Source: Vagococcus elongatus
GTDB taxonomy: Bacteria > Bacillota > Bacilli > Lactobacillales > Vagococcaceae
Assembly: GCF_003987645.1 (NCBI RefSeq)
Contig: NZ_NGKA01000004.1
Coordinates: forward strand, 62,001 to 126,000
Length of the DNA stretch: 64,000 nucleotides
Reading direction: 5' to 3'
In this document: in pieces, positions 55,254 through 64,000 of the stretch
Position numbering within the stretch: the stretch's first letter is position 1
Layout: every line of letters begins with the position of its first letter
The notes under the pieces: generated by a model
Told to the model about the DNA's origin: nothing
The model's input: only the letters and a program-made list of their open reading frames with translations
The model's database searches: none
Made by a program: the position numbers and the translations under genes

Positions 55254-56456
55254 ATGAATAATTTCCCATATATCAGCAGTGATTACTTCTCAGAAAAATT
55301 CAAACCTAAAGAACTGCGTTTAACAAAGGAAACTATGAGCAGAAGCAGTCAGAAGGTTTTTCGGGACGAAATCGAATTTATTTACATATTGTCAGGGGCA
55401 GGGCGCATCGAAATCAACGATTTAAGCATTGCTGTGACAGCTGGTGATTTTATTCAGCTGATGCCCTACCATGTTCACCGTTTTTTATTAAAACCAAAAG
55501 AGAAAATTCAATTTTACCGCATCAGATTTTCTATCGGTTTGTTACTGCTTGTCAGCACCAATCAAAGAAACTATTTGCGATCGATAAAAAAAATTGACAA
55601 CGCCATCCCGATTGTATCCTTGAAGTCGCGCTACCGTAAACAAATCGAATTTTTGTGCGGGGAACTAGACGAGGAATTCAAGCTATCAGCTGATACTCAC
55701 GAACCCTTGAACCTTGCCCTGATTTCATTTATTTCCTATATTTACAGCCGGCATCAAAACGAACTTGACAAAAAGTCTGTCACTGACAATCTCAGCTGGA
55801 TTGTTTTGCAATATTTGCATCTCCATCATCAGGAACAGTTGACTCCTGAAAAACTAGGGAAAGCACTTGGAATAAGCAGACAAGAAGTAAGCAAACATCT
55901 CAAATCGCTGACCGGTATGAGTTTTAAACAACTGTTGAACCAAGTAAGGATTCGAAATGCCGCCGCCTTGACCCAGTTTCATGAACTTTCACTGAATCAA
56001 ATAGCGCAAATCAGCGGTTTTCAATCAGAAGCAAACTTCTACAAAACTTTTAAACATGTTCAGGGAGTCACCCCGCAAGAATATCGTGTGAGCGGAATGT
56101 CCACCGAAGAAGTTTCTGCAGATATCTGGGAACTTGCTTGTTATTTGCTGGAAAATTGCCGACAACCCCTAACAATCACGACTGCGGCTGGTGATTTGCA
56201 TTTTACTGAAAAAAAGATTCAATCTTTGTTAAAAAATCAATTTCAAACCACATTCAAACAATTTCTCAACGCACTGCGTGTCCAAGTTGGCAGAAACTTG
56301 CTAATCACCTTGGATAAAAGCATCAACGAGATTGCGCTATTGGTCGGTTTTCAAGATGCTTTAAGCTTTTCACGAAACTTTCAGCGTGTTTACGGCAAGA
56401 CTCCTAGGGACTATCTTCAGCAAAATCAAGTTGAAGATACTTCCAGCCGTCAATAA
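55254..56456 (+). CDS. AraC-family regulator with two tandem AraC DNA-binding domains
   Basis: A 400-residue regulator. Residues 1-150 form an AraC-type cupin (FIYILSGAGRIEI, GDFIQLMPYHVHRF). A first AraC DNA-binding domain runs about 180-282, with both helix-turn-helix units (LTPEKLGKALGISRQEVSKHLKS; LSLNQIAQISGFQSEANFYKTFKH, ending GVTPQEYR). A second full-length copy follows at about 295-392 (LTITTAAGDLHFTEKKIQSLLKN; KSINEIALLVGFQDALSFSRNFQR, ending GKTPRDYL). Normal family members have one. The ligand is probably a small sugar-like molecule. Confidence 0.88.
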   Translation: MNNFPYISSDYFSEKFKPKELRLTKETMSRSSQKVFRDEIEFIYILSGAGRIEINDLSIAVTAGDFIQLMPYHVHRFLLKPKEKIQFYRIRFSIGLLLLVSTNQRNYLRSIKKIDNAIPIVSLKSRYRKQIEFLCGELDEEFKLSADTHEPLNLALISFISYIYSRHQNELDKKSVTDNLSWIVLQYLHLHHQEQLTPEKLGKALGISRQEVSKHLKSLTGMSFKQLLNQVRIRNAAALTQFHELSLNQIAQISGFQSEANFYKTFKHVQGVTPQEYRVSGMSTEEVSADIWELACYLLENCRQPLTITTAAGDLHFTEKKIQSLLKNQFQTTFKQFLNALRVQVGRNLLITLDKSINEIALLVGFQDALSFSRNFQRVYGKTPRDYLQQNQVEDTSSRQ

Positions 56457-56499
56457 ACGAAAGGAACAAACTCGCAAGCAACTTTCTGATAGACCTTTA

Positions 56500-56551
56500 T
56501 AAAAAGCACCATCCTGTGTCGTATAAACAACATACCACACAGGATGGCGCT
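56500..56551 (-). terminator. Terminator of the unknown 177-residue gene
   Basis: A long near-perfect stem (AGC-CATCCTGTGT-GTAT and complement) with TTTTTAT on the minus strand. Confidence 0.75.
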
Positions 56552-56612
56552 AAAATCCCTAATCAATTACAGGTTTAGAGACAACAACCTCCAGACTCTT
56601 TCCAAAACCTCT

Positions 56613-57146
56613 TTATTCTTCCATTTGCGTGACCCGCAAAATTTTCAGATTTTTTTGTGCAGCAATCACTTCTGCATTTTCCTCTAAGTAATCATAGGCG
56701 GCCCGATTAGAAGCTGACGTTTTAAAAATCTCTACCAAGCCAAAAGAATCAGTCACAGGGACATAATGGCTGGAAAAGATAGAAGCAAGTTTTGGCAACA
56801 TCGTCATGTCTTCACATTCAAAATGAAATTGAGTGCCGTCAGTTAACAATAACTTTAAATCCAAATTGATTCTTGTGCCCGGTGCTATAATGACAACTGT
56901 CAGTTTTTGAACGGGATTGATTTCTACTTTTTCAATTTCTGCATAAGGAAGATGCTCTAGAACCTCTTTTCCTTTTTGGCTAGTTAGAGGAACGATATTG
57001 TTTACGCTGATATCCCTCTCGTTGAATGTCAAATAACAGTAGGGCGGCAATTTCACCGACACATTTGGAAATTTTTGCCCGTCTATCTCAATAATTGCTG
57101 GTAAAATCCGCTTCTTTGAAAATTCTCTGAATGTTTGTGTCTTCAT
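56613..57146 (-). CDS. Conserved-looking protein of unknown function
   Basis: A 177-residue soluble protein with no signal peptide or membrane segment. Alternating hydrophobic stretches (AEIEKVEINPVQKLTVVIIAP, INLDLKLLLTDGTQFHFECED) suggest a mainly beta N-terminal part, perhaps PH-like, and an alpha-helical end (RAAYDYLEENAEVIAAQKN). I recognise no family. GGAGGAAC lies before the ATG, and a strong terminator follows, so it is probably expressed alone. Confidence 0.65.
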   Translation of the reverse strand: MKTQTFREFSKKRILPAIIEIDGQKFPNVSVKLPPYCYLTFNERDISVNNIVPLTSQKGKEVLEHLPYAEIEKVEINPVQKLTVVIIAPGTRINLDLKLLLTDGTQFHFECEDMTMLPKLASIFSSHYVPVTDSFGLVEIFKTSASNRAAYDYLEENAEVIAAQKNLKILRVTQMEE

Positions 57147-57244
57147 TACAAGTTCCTCCTATATTTTTTGAGGCCTTATCTATTTCTTCTGCTTTCGACA
57201 ACTCTAAACCTTACGTCCCCTTTAGTTTTCATCTCGGCAGATAA

Positions 57245-57787
57245 TCATTTTGAAAGGTTGTCTCTCAAATCTTCTAAATGCTTCATTTCTTCGATACTCC
57301 AAGGAATGTTGCGAGAATATTGGGCATAGCGATTGGCAATCACTTCTTTTTTAATACTGTCTTTGGTTTCCTCTACATCTTTGTATAGTTCATAAGCCGA
57401 TTTACGCAAAGCCCCCTTGGAGAAAATCAGCCATTGCTCTGCTAAATCGCTGGTGGCAACCGTTACCTGCGTCCGCAAGTCGATTAATCCTCCTGCTTCC
57501 CGCTCAATATAAGTATCCGCAGTTTCATCCGTCTTTGTAAAAACGACTGTCAACTGATATTGCTCATATTCTTGCTGGATACCGGGGACAAATTGGGCGT
57601 CAAAAACCACAATGATTTTTATTCCGCGAAATTTAGCATAGTTGGACAACTCAAACAGCAATCTGTCTCGAGCGTCTGCCAGCTTATCCTGATTTTTCAG
57701 ACGGACTAATTCCGGCCAGGCACCGATCATATTATAGCCGTCGACCATTAAAATCTGACGTTTCAGCATGCCGCTCATGGCCTTCAT
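57245..57787 (-). CDS. yacP: NYN-domain ribonuclease YacP (Rae1-like)
   Basis: A 180-residue PIN-like NYN nuclease. ILMVDGYNMIGAWPEL (catalytic Asp) starts the fold, with VVFDAQFVPG and TKTDETADTYIEREAG giving further acidic residues, and VTVATSDLAEQ the last. The orthologue Rae1 of Bacillus subtilis cuts mRNA in the ribosomal A site. The ATG overlaps the rlmB stop (ATGA); two internal ATGs four and seven codons in are alternative starts. Confidence 0.92.
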   Translation of the reverse strand: MKAMSGMLKRQILMVDGYNMIGAWPELVRLKNQDKLADARDRLLFELSNYAKFRGIKIIVVFDAQFVPGIQQEYEQYQLTVVFTKTDETADTYIEREAGGLIDLRTQVTVATSDLAEQWLIFSKGALRKSAYELYKDVEETKDSIKKEVIANRYAQYSRNIPWSIEEMKHLEDLRDNLSK

Positions 57788-58608
57788 TCCTGACGTTTTC
57801 GAAATACTTCGTACATCATGATGCCCGCCGCCACACTGGCATTTAAACTTTGAACGTGCCCCGTCATGGGGATGGTCAGCATTTCGTCTATTTCTTTTTT
57901 TAGTCCCGGGGAGATGCCTTTGCCTTCATTCCCGATAATCAACGCAACGGCGCCAGAAACATTCCAGTTTCGATAATCTGTGCCGGTCATATCTGTGCCG
58001 AAAATCCAAAAATTTCTTTCCTTCAACTGTCGAATCGCCTGAGATAAGTTAGTCGCCCGAGCCACAGGAATATGCTCAACTGCTCCCGTAGAAGTCTTTG
58101 AGACAATCGACGTAATACCTACTGCCCGATGTTTTGGAATGATGACACCGTCCACTCCCACAGCATCAGCAGTCCGCAAAATGGAACCAAAATTATGGGG
58201 GTCTTCGATACCGTCCAAAATCAAAAAGAAAGGTGTTTCCGAAGTAGTAGCGTTCAGTAATTCTTCCACACTTAGATAACTAAAAGGCGTCACCCCTAGC
58301 ACTACTCCCTGATGATTGCCCCGATCCGTCATGTGATCCAGTTTACTCTTAGGAACAAACTGGACCGGCACCGAAAATTCTTGTGCCAGTTGTTTGACCT
58401 CGTCTATCCGGCGTCCTTTGATATCTTCTTGAACAAAAAGTTTATTGCCCCGCTTTGCCTGCAGCGCTTCGCTGACACCGTAAAAACCAATCGCAAAATC
58501 TTGACCGGACTCAACAGCTGATGTTTCCTGTTCCAACTTGCCTGTTTTTTCTTTTCTAGAACTGTTCAATTTTCGACGATGAGTCTGCCCATTTTGGCGT
58601 TTCGTCAT
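57784..58608 (-). CDS. rlmB: 23S rRNA (guanosine-2'-O-)-methyltransferase RlmB
   Basis: A 274-residue SPOUT methyltransferase. A basic N-terminal tail (about 40 residues) precedes the substrate-binding domain ([19 protein letters not shown]). The SPOUT core shows [40 protein letters not shown] and [16 protein letters not shown], which make the knotted S-adenosylmethionine pocket. It methylates G2251-type position in 23S rRNA. Start overlaps mrnC by four bases. Confidence 0.93.
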   Translation of the reverse strand: MTKRQNGQTHRRKLNSSRKEKTGKLEQETSAVESGQDFAIGFYGVSEALQAKRGNKLFVQEDIKGRRIDEVKQLAQEFSVPVQFVPKSKLDHMTDRGNHQGVVLGVTPFSYLSVEELLNATTSETPFFLILDGIEDPHNFGSILRTADAVGVDGVIIPKHRAVGITSIVSKTSTGAVEHIPVARATNLSQAIRQLKERNFWIFGTDMTGTDYRNWNVSGAVALIIGNEGKGISPGLKKEIDEMLTIPMTGHVQSLNASVAAGIMMYEVFRKRQE

Positions 58609-59063
58609 GTCCCTTCCTCCTTATCATTGACAGAAGCATGATCTTGACTCTTTAAATCAAAATCATGTCCGCCGTCTCTTGCCTGCACACACCAAGTCAT
58701 CAGTTCCTGAAGCCTTTCAGTCTCTCCCTCTAAATGGAGATAACCCATCACGGCCTCAAATCCTGTGGAGATACGGTAGGTCTTCACGTCTGCATTTTTT
58801 GCCGTTGTATGGCTTTTAGCATTACGTCCACGACGATAAATCTCTTTTTCTCTCTCCGTCAGCACGTCTCTTTCAAGCATCTCATACATCAAATCCGCTT
58901 GAGCATTTGCTGATACATACTTTGTGGCTTTTTGATGAAGCATATTTGGCCGTGTGTTTCCTTGGCGAATGAGAGACTCACGGACAAATAATTCATAGAC
59001 CGCATCTCCAATATAAGCTAAAGCTAAACCATTCAATAATCCGTAATCTTGTTTATCCCTCAT
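58605..59063 (-). CDS. mrnC: Mini-ribonuclease III
   Basis: A 152-residue RNase III-like enzyme without the dsRNA-binding domain. [19 protein letters not shown] holds the catalytic acidic residues, and [37 protein letters not shown] is the second family block. Mini-III matures 23S rRNA ends. It lies in the cysS-mrnC-rlmB-yacP run typical of Bacilli and overlaps cysS by four bases. Confidence 0.95.
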   Translation of the reverse strand: MRDKQDYGLLNGLALAYIGDAVYELFVRESLIRQGNTRPNMLHQKATKYVSANAQADLMYEMLERDVLTEREKEIYRRGRNAKSHTTAKNADVKTYRISTGFEAVMGYLHLEGETERLQELMTWCVQARDGGHDFDLKSQDHASVNDKEEGT

Positions 59064-60466
59064 TTAGTTCGTCTCCATCTGACACCTTGTGCCGTATCTT
59101 CCAGCAAAATCCCCTGAGCTTTCAGCAAGTCACGAATCTCATCACTGCGGGAAAAATCTTTGTTGGCTCTGGCCGTCTTACGTTCCTCAATCAACTGTTC
59201 AACATCCTCATCTAACAACTCCTGAGTTTTTAACGTTACCCCAAAAATATAAAGCCACTTTTCTAATTTCTCGACAGCTTGTTGCAGGACTTCCTGAGAA
59301 ATTTCCGCCTGTTCGATATAATGATTAAGCCATTTGACTAGTTCGTATACGACAGTGATTCCGTTAGCAGCATTGAAGTCATCGTCCATCGCTGTAACAA
59401 ACTCTTCTTCCAGCTTTGCCAACTCTGATTCTGCCTCAGTATCAACCATGCTCTCAGCTTGTTTCAAGCGAAACTGAGCATTATGGTAAGCTGTCTGGAT
59501 TCGCTGCAAATTATTTTCTGCATCCCCCAGTGTCTCTTCATTAAAAGGAATTGGACGGCGATACTGTGTCGTTGCTAAAGCAAAACGCAGTGTCATCGGG
59601 TCGACTTTTCCCAAAAGTTCGTGAGCAGTCACAAAATTTCCGAGAGACTTGCTCATTTTCTCGTCGTCACTTCCCACGGTCACAAAGCCGTTGTGCATCC
59701 AGTAGTTGGCAAAAGGTTTGCCGGAACGTGCCTCTGATTGGGCGATTTCATTTTCATGGTGGGGAAACTGCAAATCTTCCCCCCCGCCGTGAATGTCGAT
59801 GGTTTCTCCCAGATGCTGATTAGCCATGACAGAACATTCGATATGCCACCCTGGACGACCTTTCCCCCAAGGAGATTCCCACGAGATTTCACCTTCTTTC
59901 GCCGTTTTCCACAAGGCAAAATCGATGGGGTCTTCTTTTTTATCTTGTTCCTGCCCAGTGCGCTGACTAGCCCCAATTTCCAGCTCGTCGACAGACTGAT
60001 GACTTAGTTTGCCGTAACCTTTAAACTTTCGCGTCCGGTAATAAACATCTCCATCGGACTCATAAGCATATCCCTTAGCAATCAGTTCCTCAATGAACTG
60101 GATAATCCCATCGATGTGATCAACCACTTGCGGGTGTGAGCATGCTGTCTTGACGTTCAATGCTCCTGTATCCTCTTTGAAGGCTTTGATATATTTTTGC
60201 GCTAGTGCTTGAGGAGTGGTCCCCTCGTCTTTAGCGGAACGGATGATTTTGTCGTCCACATCTGTAAAGTTTGAAACGTAGTTGACTTTGTACCCCCGAT
60301 ACTCAAAATATTTCCGGATGGTGTCGAAAGCAATCGTACTGCGAGCATTCCCAATATGAATATAGTTATAAACAGTAGGCCCGCAGACATACATTCTCAC
60401 CTTGCCTTCTTCAATAGGCACAAACGTTTCTTTTTCCCGGGTCAATGTATTATAAATTTGAATCAT
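59060..60466 (-). CDS. cysS: Cysteinyl-tRNA synthetase
   Basis: A 468-residue class I synthetase. Zinc ligand Cys in [21 protein letters not shown], which includes the HIGN motif; further zinc ligands in GWHIECS and [13 protein letters not shown]; the second signature is KMSKS ([12 protein letters not shown]). The C-terminal DALR-like domain follows. Expected to be co-transcribed with cysE under the cysteine T-box. Confidence 0.97.
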   Translation of the reverse strand: MIQIYNTLTREKETFVPIEEGKVRMYVCGPTVYNYIHIGNARSTIAFDTIRKYFEYRGYKVNYVSNFTDVDDKIIRSAKDEGTTPQALAQKYIKAFKEDTGALNVKTACSHPQVVDHIDGIIQFIEELIAKGYAYESDGDVYYRTRKFKGYGKLSHQSVDELEIGASQRTGQEQDKKEDPIDFALWKTAKEGEISWESPWGKGRPGWHIECSVMANQHLGETIDIHGGGEDLQFPHHENEIAQSEARSGKPFANYWMHNGFVTVGSDDEKMSKSLGNFVTAHELLGKVDPMTLRFALATTQYRRPIPFNEETLGDAENNLQRIQTAYHNAQFRLKQAESMVDTEAESELAKLEEEFVTAMDDDFNAANGITVVYELVKWLNHYIEQAEISQEVLQQAVEKLEKWLYIFGVTLKTQELLDEDVEQLIEERKTARANKDFSRSDEIRDLLKAQGILLEDTAQGVRWRRTK

Positions 60467-60513
60467 TTTATTCCTCCTGTATTTTCTCCCATGTTCCTTA
60501 TTTTTCCTCTATC

Positions 60514-61059
60514 CTACTTTACCATGTTCTCTTCCTCTACCCTTTTCCCATTCAACCTGACTACCTTTGCAGGCAGGCCGACTGCTGTGGCATTATCAGG
60601 AATAGATTTCAGCACCACTGACGAGGCGCCTATTTTAGAATTTTTGCCAATAGTAATCGGTCCTAAAATTTGGGCATGAGCGGCGATATAGGCCCCATCC
60701 AGTAAAGTGGGATGCCTTTTCCCTCTATCTTTTCCTGTCCCCCCGAGCGTCACCCCGTGAAACAAAACCACATCATTGCCGACTTTCGCTGTTTCACCGA
60801 TGACAAGACCCATGCCATGGTCGATAAATACCCGCCGACCGATTTGTGCCCCCGGGTGGATTTCTATCCCCGTCAAGAATCGACTGAAAGTTGCTATCAT
60901 CCTCCCGATTAATTTTAATTTATGGCGATGCAGAAAATGTGTCAGGCGATGCAGCCATAATGCGTGCAAGCCGGGGTAAGTCAAGATTATTTCCAGCGCA
61001 TATCTTGCTGCCGGATCATGTTTTTTTACCGTTAAAATATCTTCTTTTAGTCGATTCAA
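60514..61059 (-). CDS. cysE: Serine O-acetyltransferase
   Basis: A 181-residue acetyltransferase with left-handed beta-helix repeats; makes O-acetylserine for cysteine synthesis. IEIHPGAQIGRRVFIDHGMGLVIGETA and GVTLGGTGKDRGKRHPTL carry the active-site His and Asp. Length fits the short Firmicute form. TTG is the start (LKEDILTVKKHD), with GAGGG ahead; an out-of-frame seven-codon frame (ATGAATGTG to TGA) ends on it. First gene after the T-box. Confidence 0.95.
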   Translation of the reverse strand: MNRLKEDILTVKKHDPAARYALEIILTYPGLHALWLHRLTHFLHRHKLKLIGRMIATFSRFLTGIEIHPGAQIGRRVFIDHGMGLVIGETAKVGNDVVLFHGVTLGGTGKDRGKRHPTLLDGAYIAAHAQILGPITIGKNSKIGASSVVLKSIPDNATAVGLPAKVVRLNGKRVEEENMVK

Positions 61060-61096
61060 CGTTCTGCCCTCACATTCATGTCATATTTCGTTAACT

Positions 61097-61141
61097 AAAA
61101 AAACGTCCTTTGCATGAGCAATAACTCATACAAAAGACGTT
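61097..61141 (-). terminator. Attenuator terminator of the Cys T-box
   Basis: ACGTCTTTTGTATGAG / CTCATGCAAAGGACGT stem followed by TTTTTTTAG on the minus strand; the competing antiterminator uses the T-box sequence just upstream. Confidence 0.88.
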
Positions 61142-61350
61142 TAGCACGTGGTTCCACTTTTTTTTGCAGCAATCAGTCTAGCTGACTCTACCTTGTCTGT
61201 CCGTTAACGTGGACTGCTCTTTACGTAAACAGCTACTCTTTGAAACTCGTCAATTTCGCTATTTCCACTACAAGAGGCATTTCAATTATCTGCTCGGTCT
61301 ATTTTCACCAGCCATAGACTCTCTGTACTGAACAAAACAATTTACTTCTT
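61100..61350 (-). promoter_or_regulatory. T-box riboswitch (tRNA-Cys specific) controlling cysE-cysS
   Basis: The leader holds the T-box sequence AAAGTGGAACCACGTGC (minus strand, about 61144-61160), whose UGGA bulge would pair with a UCCA acceptor end, right for tRNA-Cys. A stem I with TGC at 61277-61279 is placed as specifier codon, and a terminator follows. Uncharged tRNA-Cys would stabilise the antiterminator and switch on cysE and cysS. Its position between gltX and cysE matches Bacillus. Confidence 0.88.
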
Positions 61351-61363
61351 CTTGTCTGCGTGT

Positions 61364-62830
61364 TTATTTATTTATCACTTTATTCAAATGATCAATCGTT
61401 TTTTCTTTCCCTAGAAGGAGAATAGTGTCTCCCAGCTCAGGACCGTGAGTCTGTCCAGAAACAGCCACCCGAATCGGCATAAATAAGTTTTTACCTTTGG
61501 CGCCTGTTGTCTTTTGAACATTTTTAATCGCTTGCTTGATTGACGGAACATCAAACGCCGTCAATTGACTGATTTCTTCTTTGAAGGCATCTAAGACTAC
61601 CGGCACCGTTTCACCAGCTAACACCGTTTGAGCCCCTTCATCCAAGACTGGATAGTCTTCGAAGAACATCTCCGTCAATGCTACGATTTCCCCTGCATAA
61701 CTCATTTGGGGCTGATACAACTCTACAAGTTTTTTCACCCATGCTTGTTGCTCTTCTGTCAGTTCCTCCGGCAAACGACCAGCGCTGACAAAAAACGGCA
61801 CACACATGGCTGTCAACTTATCTAAATCCAAGTCTTTGATATATTGATTATTGATCCATTCCAATTTTTTACCATCAAAAGCTGCCGGAGATTTGCTTAG
61901 GCGCTTAGCATCGAATCGCTCAATAAGTTCCTCTTTAGAGAAAATTTCTTCTTCTCCACCCGGAGACCAGCCTAGCAAAGCAATAAAATTAAACATCGCT
62001 TCCGGTAAATACCCCAAGTCACGGTATTGCTCGATAAATTGCAAAATACCGCCATCACGTTTGCTGAGTTTTTTTCCAGTATCGCTATTAACAATCAGAG
62101 TCATGTGCCCAAAAATAGGCGGCTCCCAGCCAAAAGCATTGTACACCATGATTTGTTTTGGTGTGTTGGCGATATGGTCATCTCCCCGTAAGACATGGGA
62201 AATCTGCATCAAATGATCATCGACGGCGACTGCAAAATTATACGTAGGCATCTTGTCACGTTTTAAGATGACAAAGTCCCCGCCTACACTGTCGGATTCG
62301 AAAGTAATCTTTCCTTTGACTAAATCGTCAAAAGAGATTTCCTCTCCTCTAGGGACACGGAAACGCACAACAAAATCTCTTCCTTCAGCCTCTTTTTGCG
62401 CTTGCTCTTCCGGCGTCAAATGGGCACAAGTCCCACCGTATCTTGGCATCTCGCCTCGTCTTTGTTGAGCTTCTTTCTGCTCTTCCAATTCTTCTTCTGT
62501 ACAATAACACTTATAGGCCAAATTGCTGGCTAACAGCTGATCGATCAGCGGTAAATAAATGTCGCTGCGTTCTGACTGACGATAAGGACCGAATGCCCCC
62601 GGCTTGTCCGGCGACTCCTCCCAGTCAATGTTCAACCATTTCAAGTTGTCGAGCTGGCTTGCTTCGCCCCCCTCGATATTACGCTTCATATCCGTATCTT
62701 CTATCCGAATGATGAAGTCTCCGTCTAGATTTTTTGCAAATAAATAATTAAATAATGCTGTACGAGCATTGCCTATATGTAGATGTCCTGTTGGGCTTGG
62801 GGCATAGCGTACACGAACCTTTTTTTTCAT
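61364..62830 (-). CDS. gltX: Glutamyl-tRNA synthetase
   Basis: A 488-residue class I synthetase: [25 protein letters not shown] at the N-terminus (HIGN) and KKLSKRDGG (KLSKR) in the middle. Firmicute GltX usually also charges tRNA-Gln, later amidated by GatCAB. Family length. It lies between yacL and the cysteine T-box. Confidence 0.97.
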   Translation of the reverse strand: MKKKVRVRYAPSPTGHLHIGNARTALFNYLFAKNLDGDFIIRIEDTDMKRNIEGGEASQLDNLKWLNIDWEESPDKPGAFGPYRQSERSDIYLPLIDQLLASNLAYKCYCTEEELEEQKEAQQRRGEMPRYGGTCAHLTPEEQAQKEAEGRDFVVRFRVPRGEEISFDDLVKGKITFESDSVGGDFVILKRDKMPTYNFAVAVDDHLMQISHVLRGDDHIANTPKQIMVYNAFGWEPPIFGHMTLIVNSDTGKKLSKRDGGILQFIEQYRDLGYLPEAMFNFIALLGWSPGGEEEIFSKEELIERFDAKRLSKSPAAFDGKKLEWINNQYIKDLDLDKLTAMCVPFFVSAGRLPEELTEEQQAWVKKLVELYQPQMSYAGEIVALTEMFFEDYPVLDEGAQTVLAGETVPVVLDAFKEEISQLTAFDVPSIKQAIKNVQKTTGAKGKNLFMPIRVAVSGQTHGPELGDTILLLGKEKTIDHLNKVINK

Positions 62831-62871
62831 ACGATTTATTCCCTTCCTTAAATGTTGCGTTATCTATCTTC

Positions 62872-62898
62872 ATAATGGGGGTGACAGTCTCCCATTAT
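62872..62898 (-). repeat. Inverted repeat between yacL and gltX
   Basis: ATAATGGG / CCCATTAT stem with 11-base loop overlapping the yacL stop; no T-run follows, so it is a weak or partial terminator at best. Confidence 0.45.
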
Positions 62899-63998
62899 TT
62901 ATTCTTTTCGTTAAGACCGTGCCGTGCATGGGCCGGTTTAGCAAAAATCATTCTGCCTGCCGCTGTTTGCAGCGCACTAGTCACAATCACATCAATCTCT
63001 TTATTCATATAATGCTGTCCGTCTTCTACAACGATCATGGTGCCGTCATCCAAGTAAGCCACACCCTGCTGACGTTCAGTACCGTCTTTCACGACCATTA
63101 CCCGCATAGTTTCCCCCGGTATCACTACCGGTTTTACGGCATTGGCTAGCGCATTGATATTTAAAACAGGGACATTTTGAAATTCAGAGACCTTATTTAA
63201 ATTATAATCATTTGTCACTAAAACGCCATCTAATAGCTTAGCCAAACGAATCAGCTTGCTGTCTACTTCAGTGATCTCTTCAAAGTCGCCGTCATACATT
63301 TCGACTTGGACACTTTCTTCTTTCTGCAAAGCATTCAAAATATCCAAACCCCGACGTCCTCTGACACGCTTGACGCTATCACCGGAATCAGCGATATACT
63401 GCAGTTCATAGAGAACAAAATTAGGAATCAAAAGCGTTCCTTCAATAAAGCCGGTTTTAGCAATATCATAAATTCTGCCGTCGATGATCACACTTGTATC
63501 TAAAATTTTATATTGACGAAAGACCTCGTCTGCTTTTCTCTCCAGCACATCTTCAGCATTGCGCCGGTTTTTTGGCATAAACAACTTACGCCAATCGTCC
63601 ATTTTTGTTGTTCCTATTCTAAATCCTAGAAATCCCAAACATAAAAGAATAATGGCAGGTACAACATCACGAATAACAGGAATTTCTATATTGTAAAACG
63701 GAACCGAACTCAATACCCCGAGCAGTAAGCCGACAATTGCCCCAATCGCTCCAAATAGCAAGTACTGGGAACTTTTTTTACTGACGGCATCCTCTATTTT
63801 TTTTAAGCTGCTGACAAATCTATTGCTGGACAGCATGGCAATAATCAAAAAGATTGACCCGCCGATGACGCCATTGACAATATAGTTGTTGATGATTTGA
63901 TTATTAGTCAAGTCTATGAGTACCCAGAGTTCCGGCAAAACTGCAATGCCGATACTGGCACCTATTAAAGCCATAACAATGGTATAAATTTTTTTCAT
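62895..63998 (-). CDS. yacL: PIN/TRAM-domain membrane protein YacL
   Basis: A 367-residue protein, complete since MKKIYTIVMALIGASIGIAVLPEL at the window edge matches the family start. Four membrane helices in the first 130 residues lead to a PIN nuclease-like domain (YKILDTSVIIDGRIYDIAKTGF; GVLVTNDYNLNKV) and a C-terminal TRAM domain (VKPVVIPGETMRVMVVKDGTERQQGVAYLDDGTMIVVE). The nuclease role is inferred from the fold. Upstream sequence lies outside. Confidence 0.93.
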   Translation of the reverse strand: MKKIYTIVMALIGASIGIAVLPELWVLIDLTNNQIINNYIVNGVIGGSIFLIIAMLSSNRFVSSLKKIEDAVSKKSSQYLLFGAIGAIVGLLLGVLSSVPFYNIEIPVIRDVVPAIILLCLGFLGFRIGTTKMDDWRKLFMPKNRRNAEDVLERKADEVFRQYKILDTSVIIDGRIYDIAKTGFIEGTLLIPNFVLYELQYIADSGDSVKRVRGRRGLDILNALQKEESVQVEMYDGDFEEITEVDSKLIRLAKLLDGVLVTNDYNLNKVSEFQNVPVLNINALANAVKPVVIPGETMRVMVVKDGTERQQGVAYLDDGTMIVVEDGQHYMNKEIDVIVTSALQTAAGRMIFAKPAHARHGLNEKNK

Positions 63999-64000
63999 AG

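Overview
The window looks like ordinary chromosome from a low-GC Gram-positive coccus of the Lactobacillales, most likely an Enterococcaceae member (Enterococcus, Tetragenococcus, Vagococcus type). Pointers are a SagA-like NlpC/P60 protein directly behind mreC-mreD, an oligoendopeptidase F, a bifunctional AdhE under twin Rex sites, a complete comG operon, a Zur-like box on a zinc ABC transporter, and the gltX-(Cys T-box)-cysE-cysS-mrnC-rlmB-yacP block. No rRNA, tRNA, CRISPR array, intact insertion sequence or prophage was seen. Most genes lie on the minus strand, so operons read from high to low coordinates.

Layout. 1-4.1 kb: start of tatD, metG, a class-I amidotransferase-like hydrolase and an UPF0173 metal hydrolase. 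4.1-8 kb: comGA-comGG competence pseudopilus operon. 8.1-14.2 kb: yebC, a VanZ-like gene, pepF, sagA-like, mreD, mreC. 14.3-22.4 kb: adhE, a ComN-like regulator, yajC, tgt, queA, ruvB, ruvA, with an unannotated plus-strand transcription unit between tgt and queA. 22.4-28.8 kb: membrane-anchored GH18 protein, DUF368 protein, deoC-deoR, UPF0145 protein, nitroreductase, PepSY lipoprotein. 28.8-30.3 kb: a cupin gene flanked by gene-poor, decayed DNA. 30.3-35.2 kb: pgsA, rodZ-like, ymfI, ymfH, ymfF. 35.5-42.7 kb: mscL, prs, glmU, purR, zinc transporter genes, rny. 42.8-52.5 kb: TauE/SafE-family permease plus radical SAM/SPASM enzyme, then a SNF2 helicase-sbcC-sbcD cluster. 52.5-57.1 kb: small accessory zone with a CmpB-type membrane protein, an NAD(P)-binding epimerase-like gene divergent from an unusual tandem-HTH AraC regulator, and an unknown protein. 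57.2-64 kb: yacP, rlmB, mrnC, cysS, cysE, Cys T-box, gltX, yacL.

How parts work together. Translation and RNA genes dominate (metG, gltX, cysS, tgt, queA, rlmB, mrnC, rny, yacP), along with envelope growth (mreCD, sagA-like, glmU, pgsA, rodZ-like), DNA repair (ruvAB, sbcCD) and nucleotide metabolism (deoC/deoR, prs, purR). Several promoters carry readable operators: two Rex boxes at adhE, a LexA box at ruvAB, a DeoR-type palindrome at deoC, a Zur-type box at the zinc transporter, an HxlR/MarR-like palindrome at the nitroreductase, and a cysteine T-box before cysE.

Nothing here is a clear new defence or biosynthetic system. The best candidates for something undescribed are the putative cre-linked small RNA between tgt and queA, the tandem AraC regulator with its palindrome and divergent partner, the radical SAM/permease pair without a local sulfatase or obvious peptide substrate, and the membrane-tethered GH18 protein. 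All calls come from reading the sequence; no database search was run.
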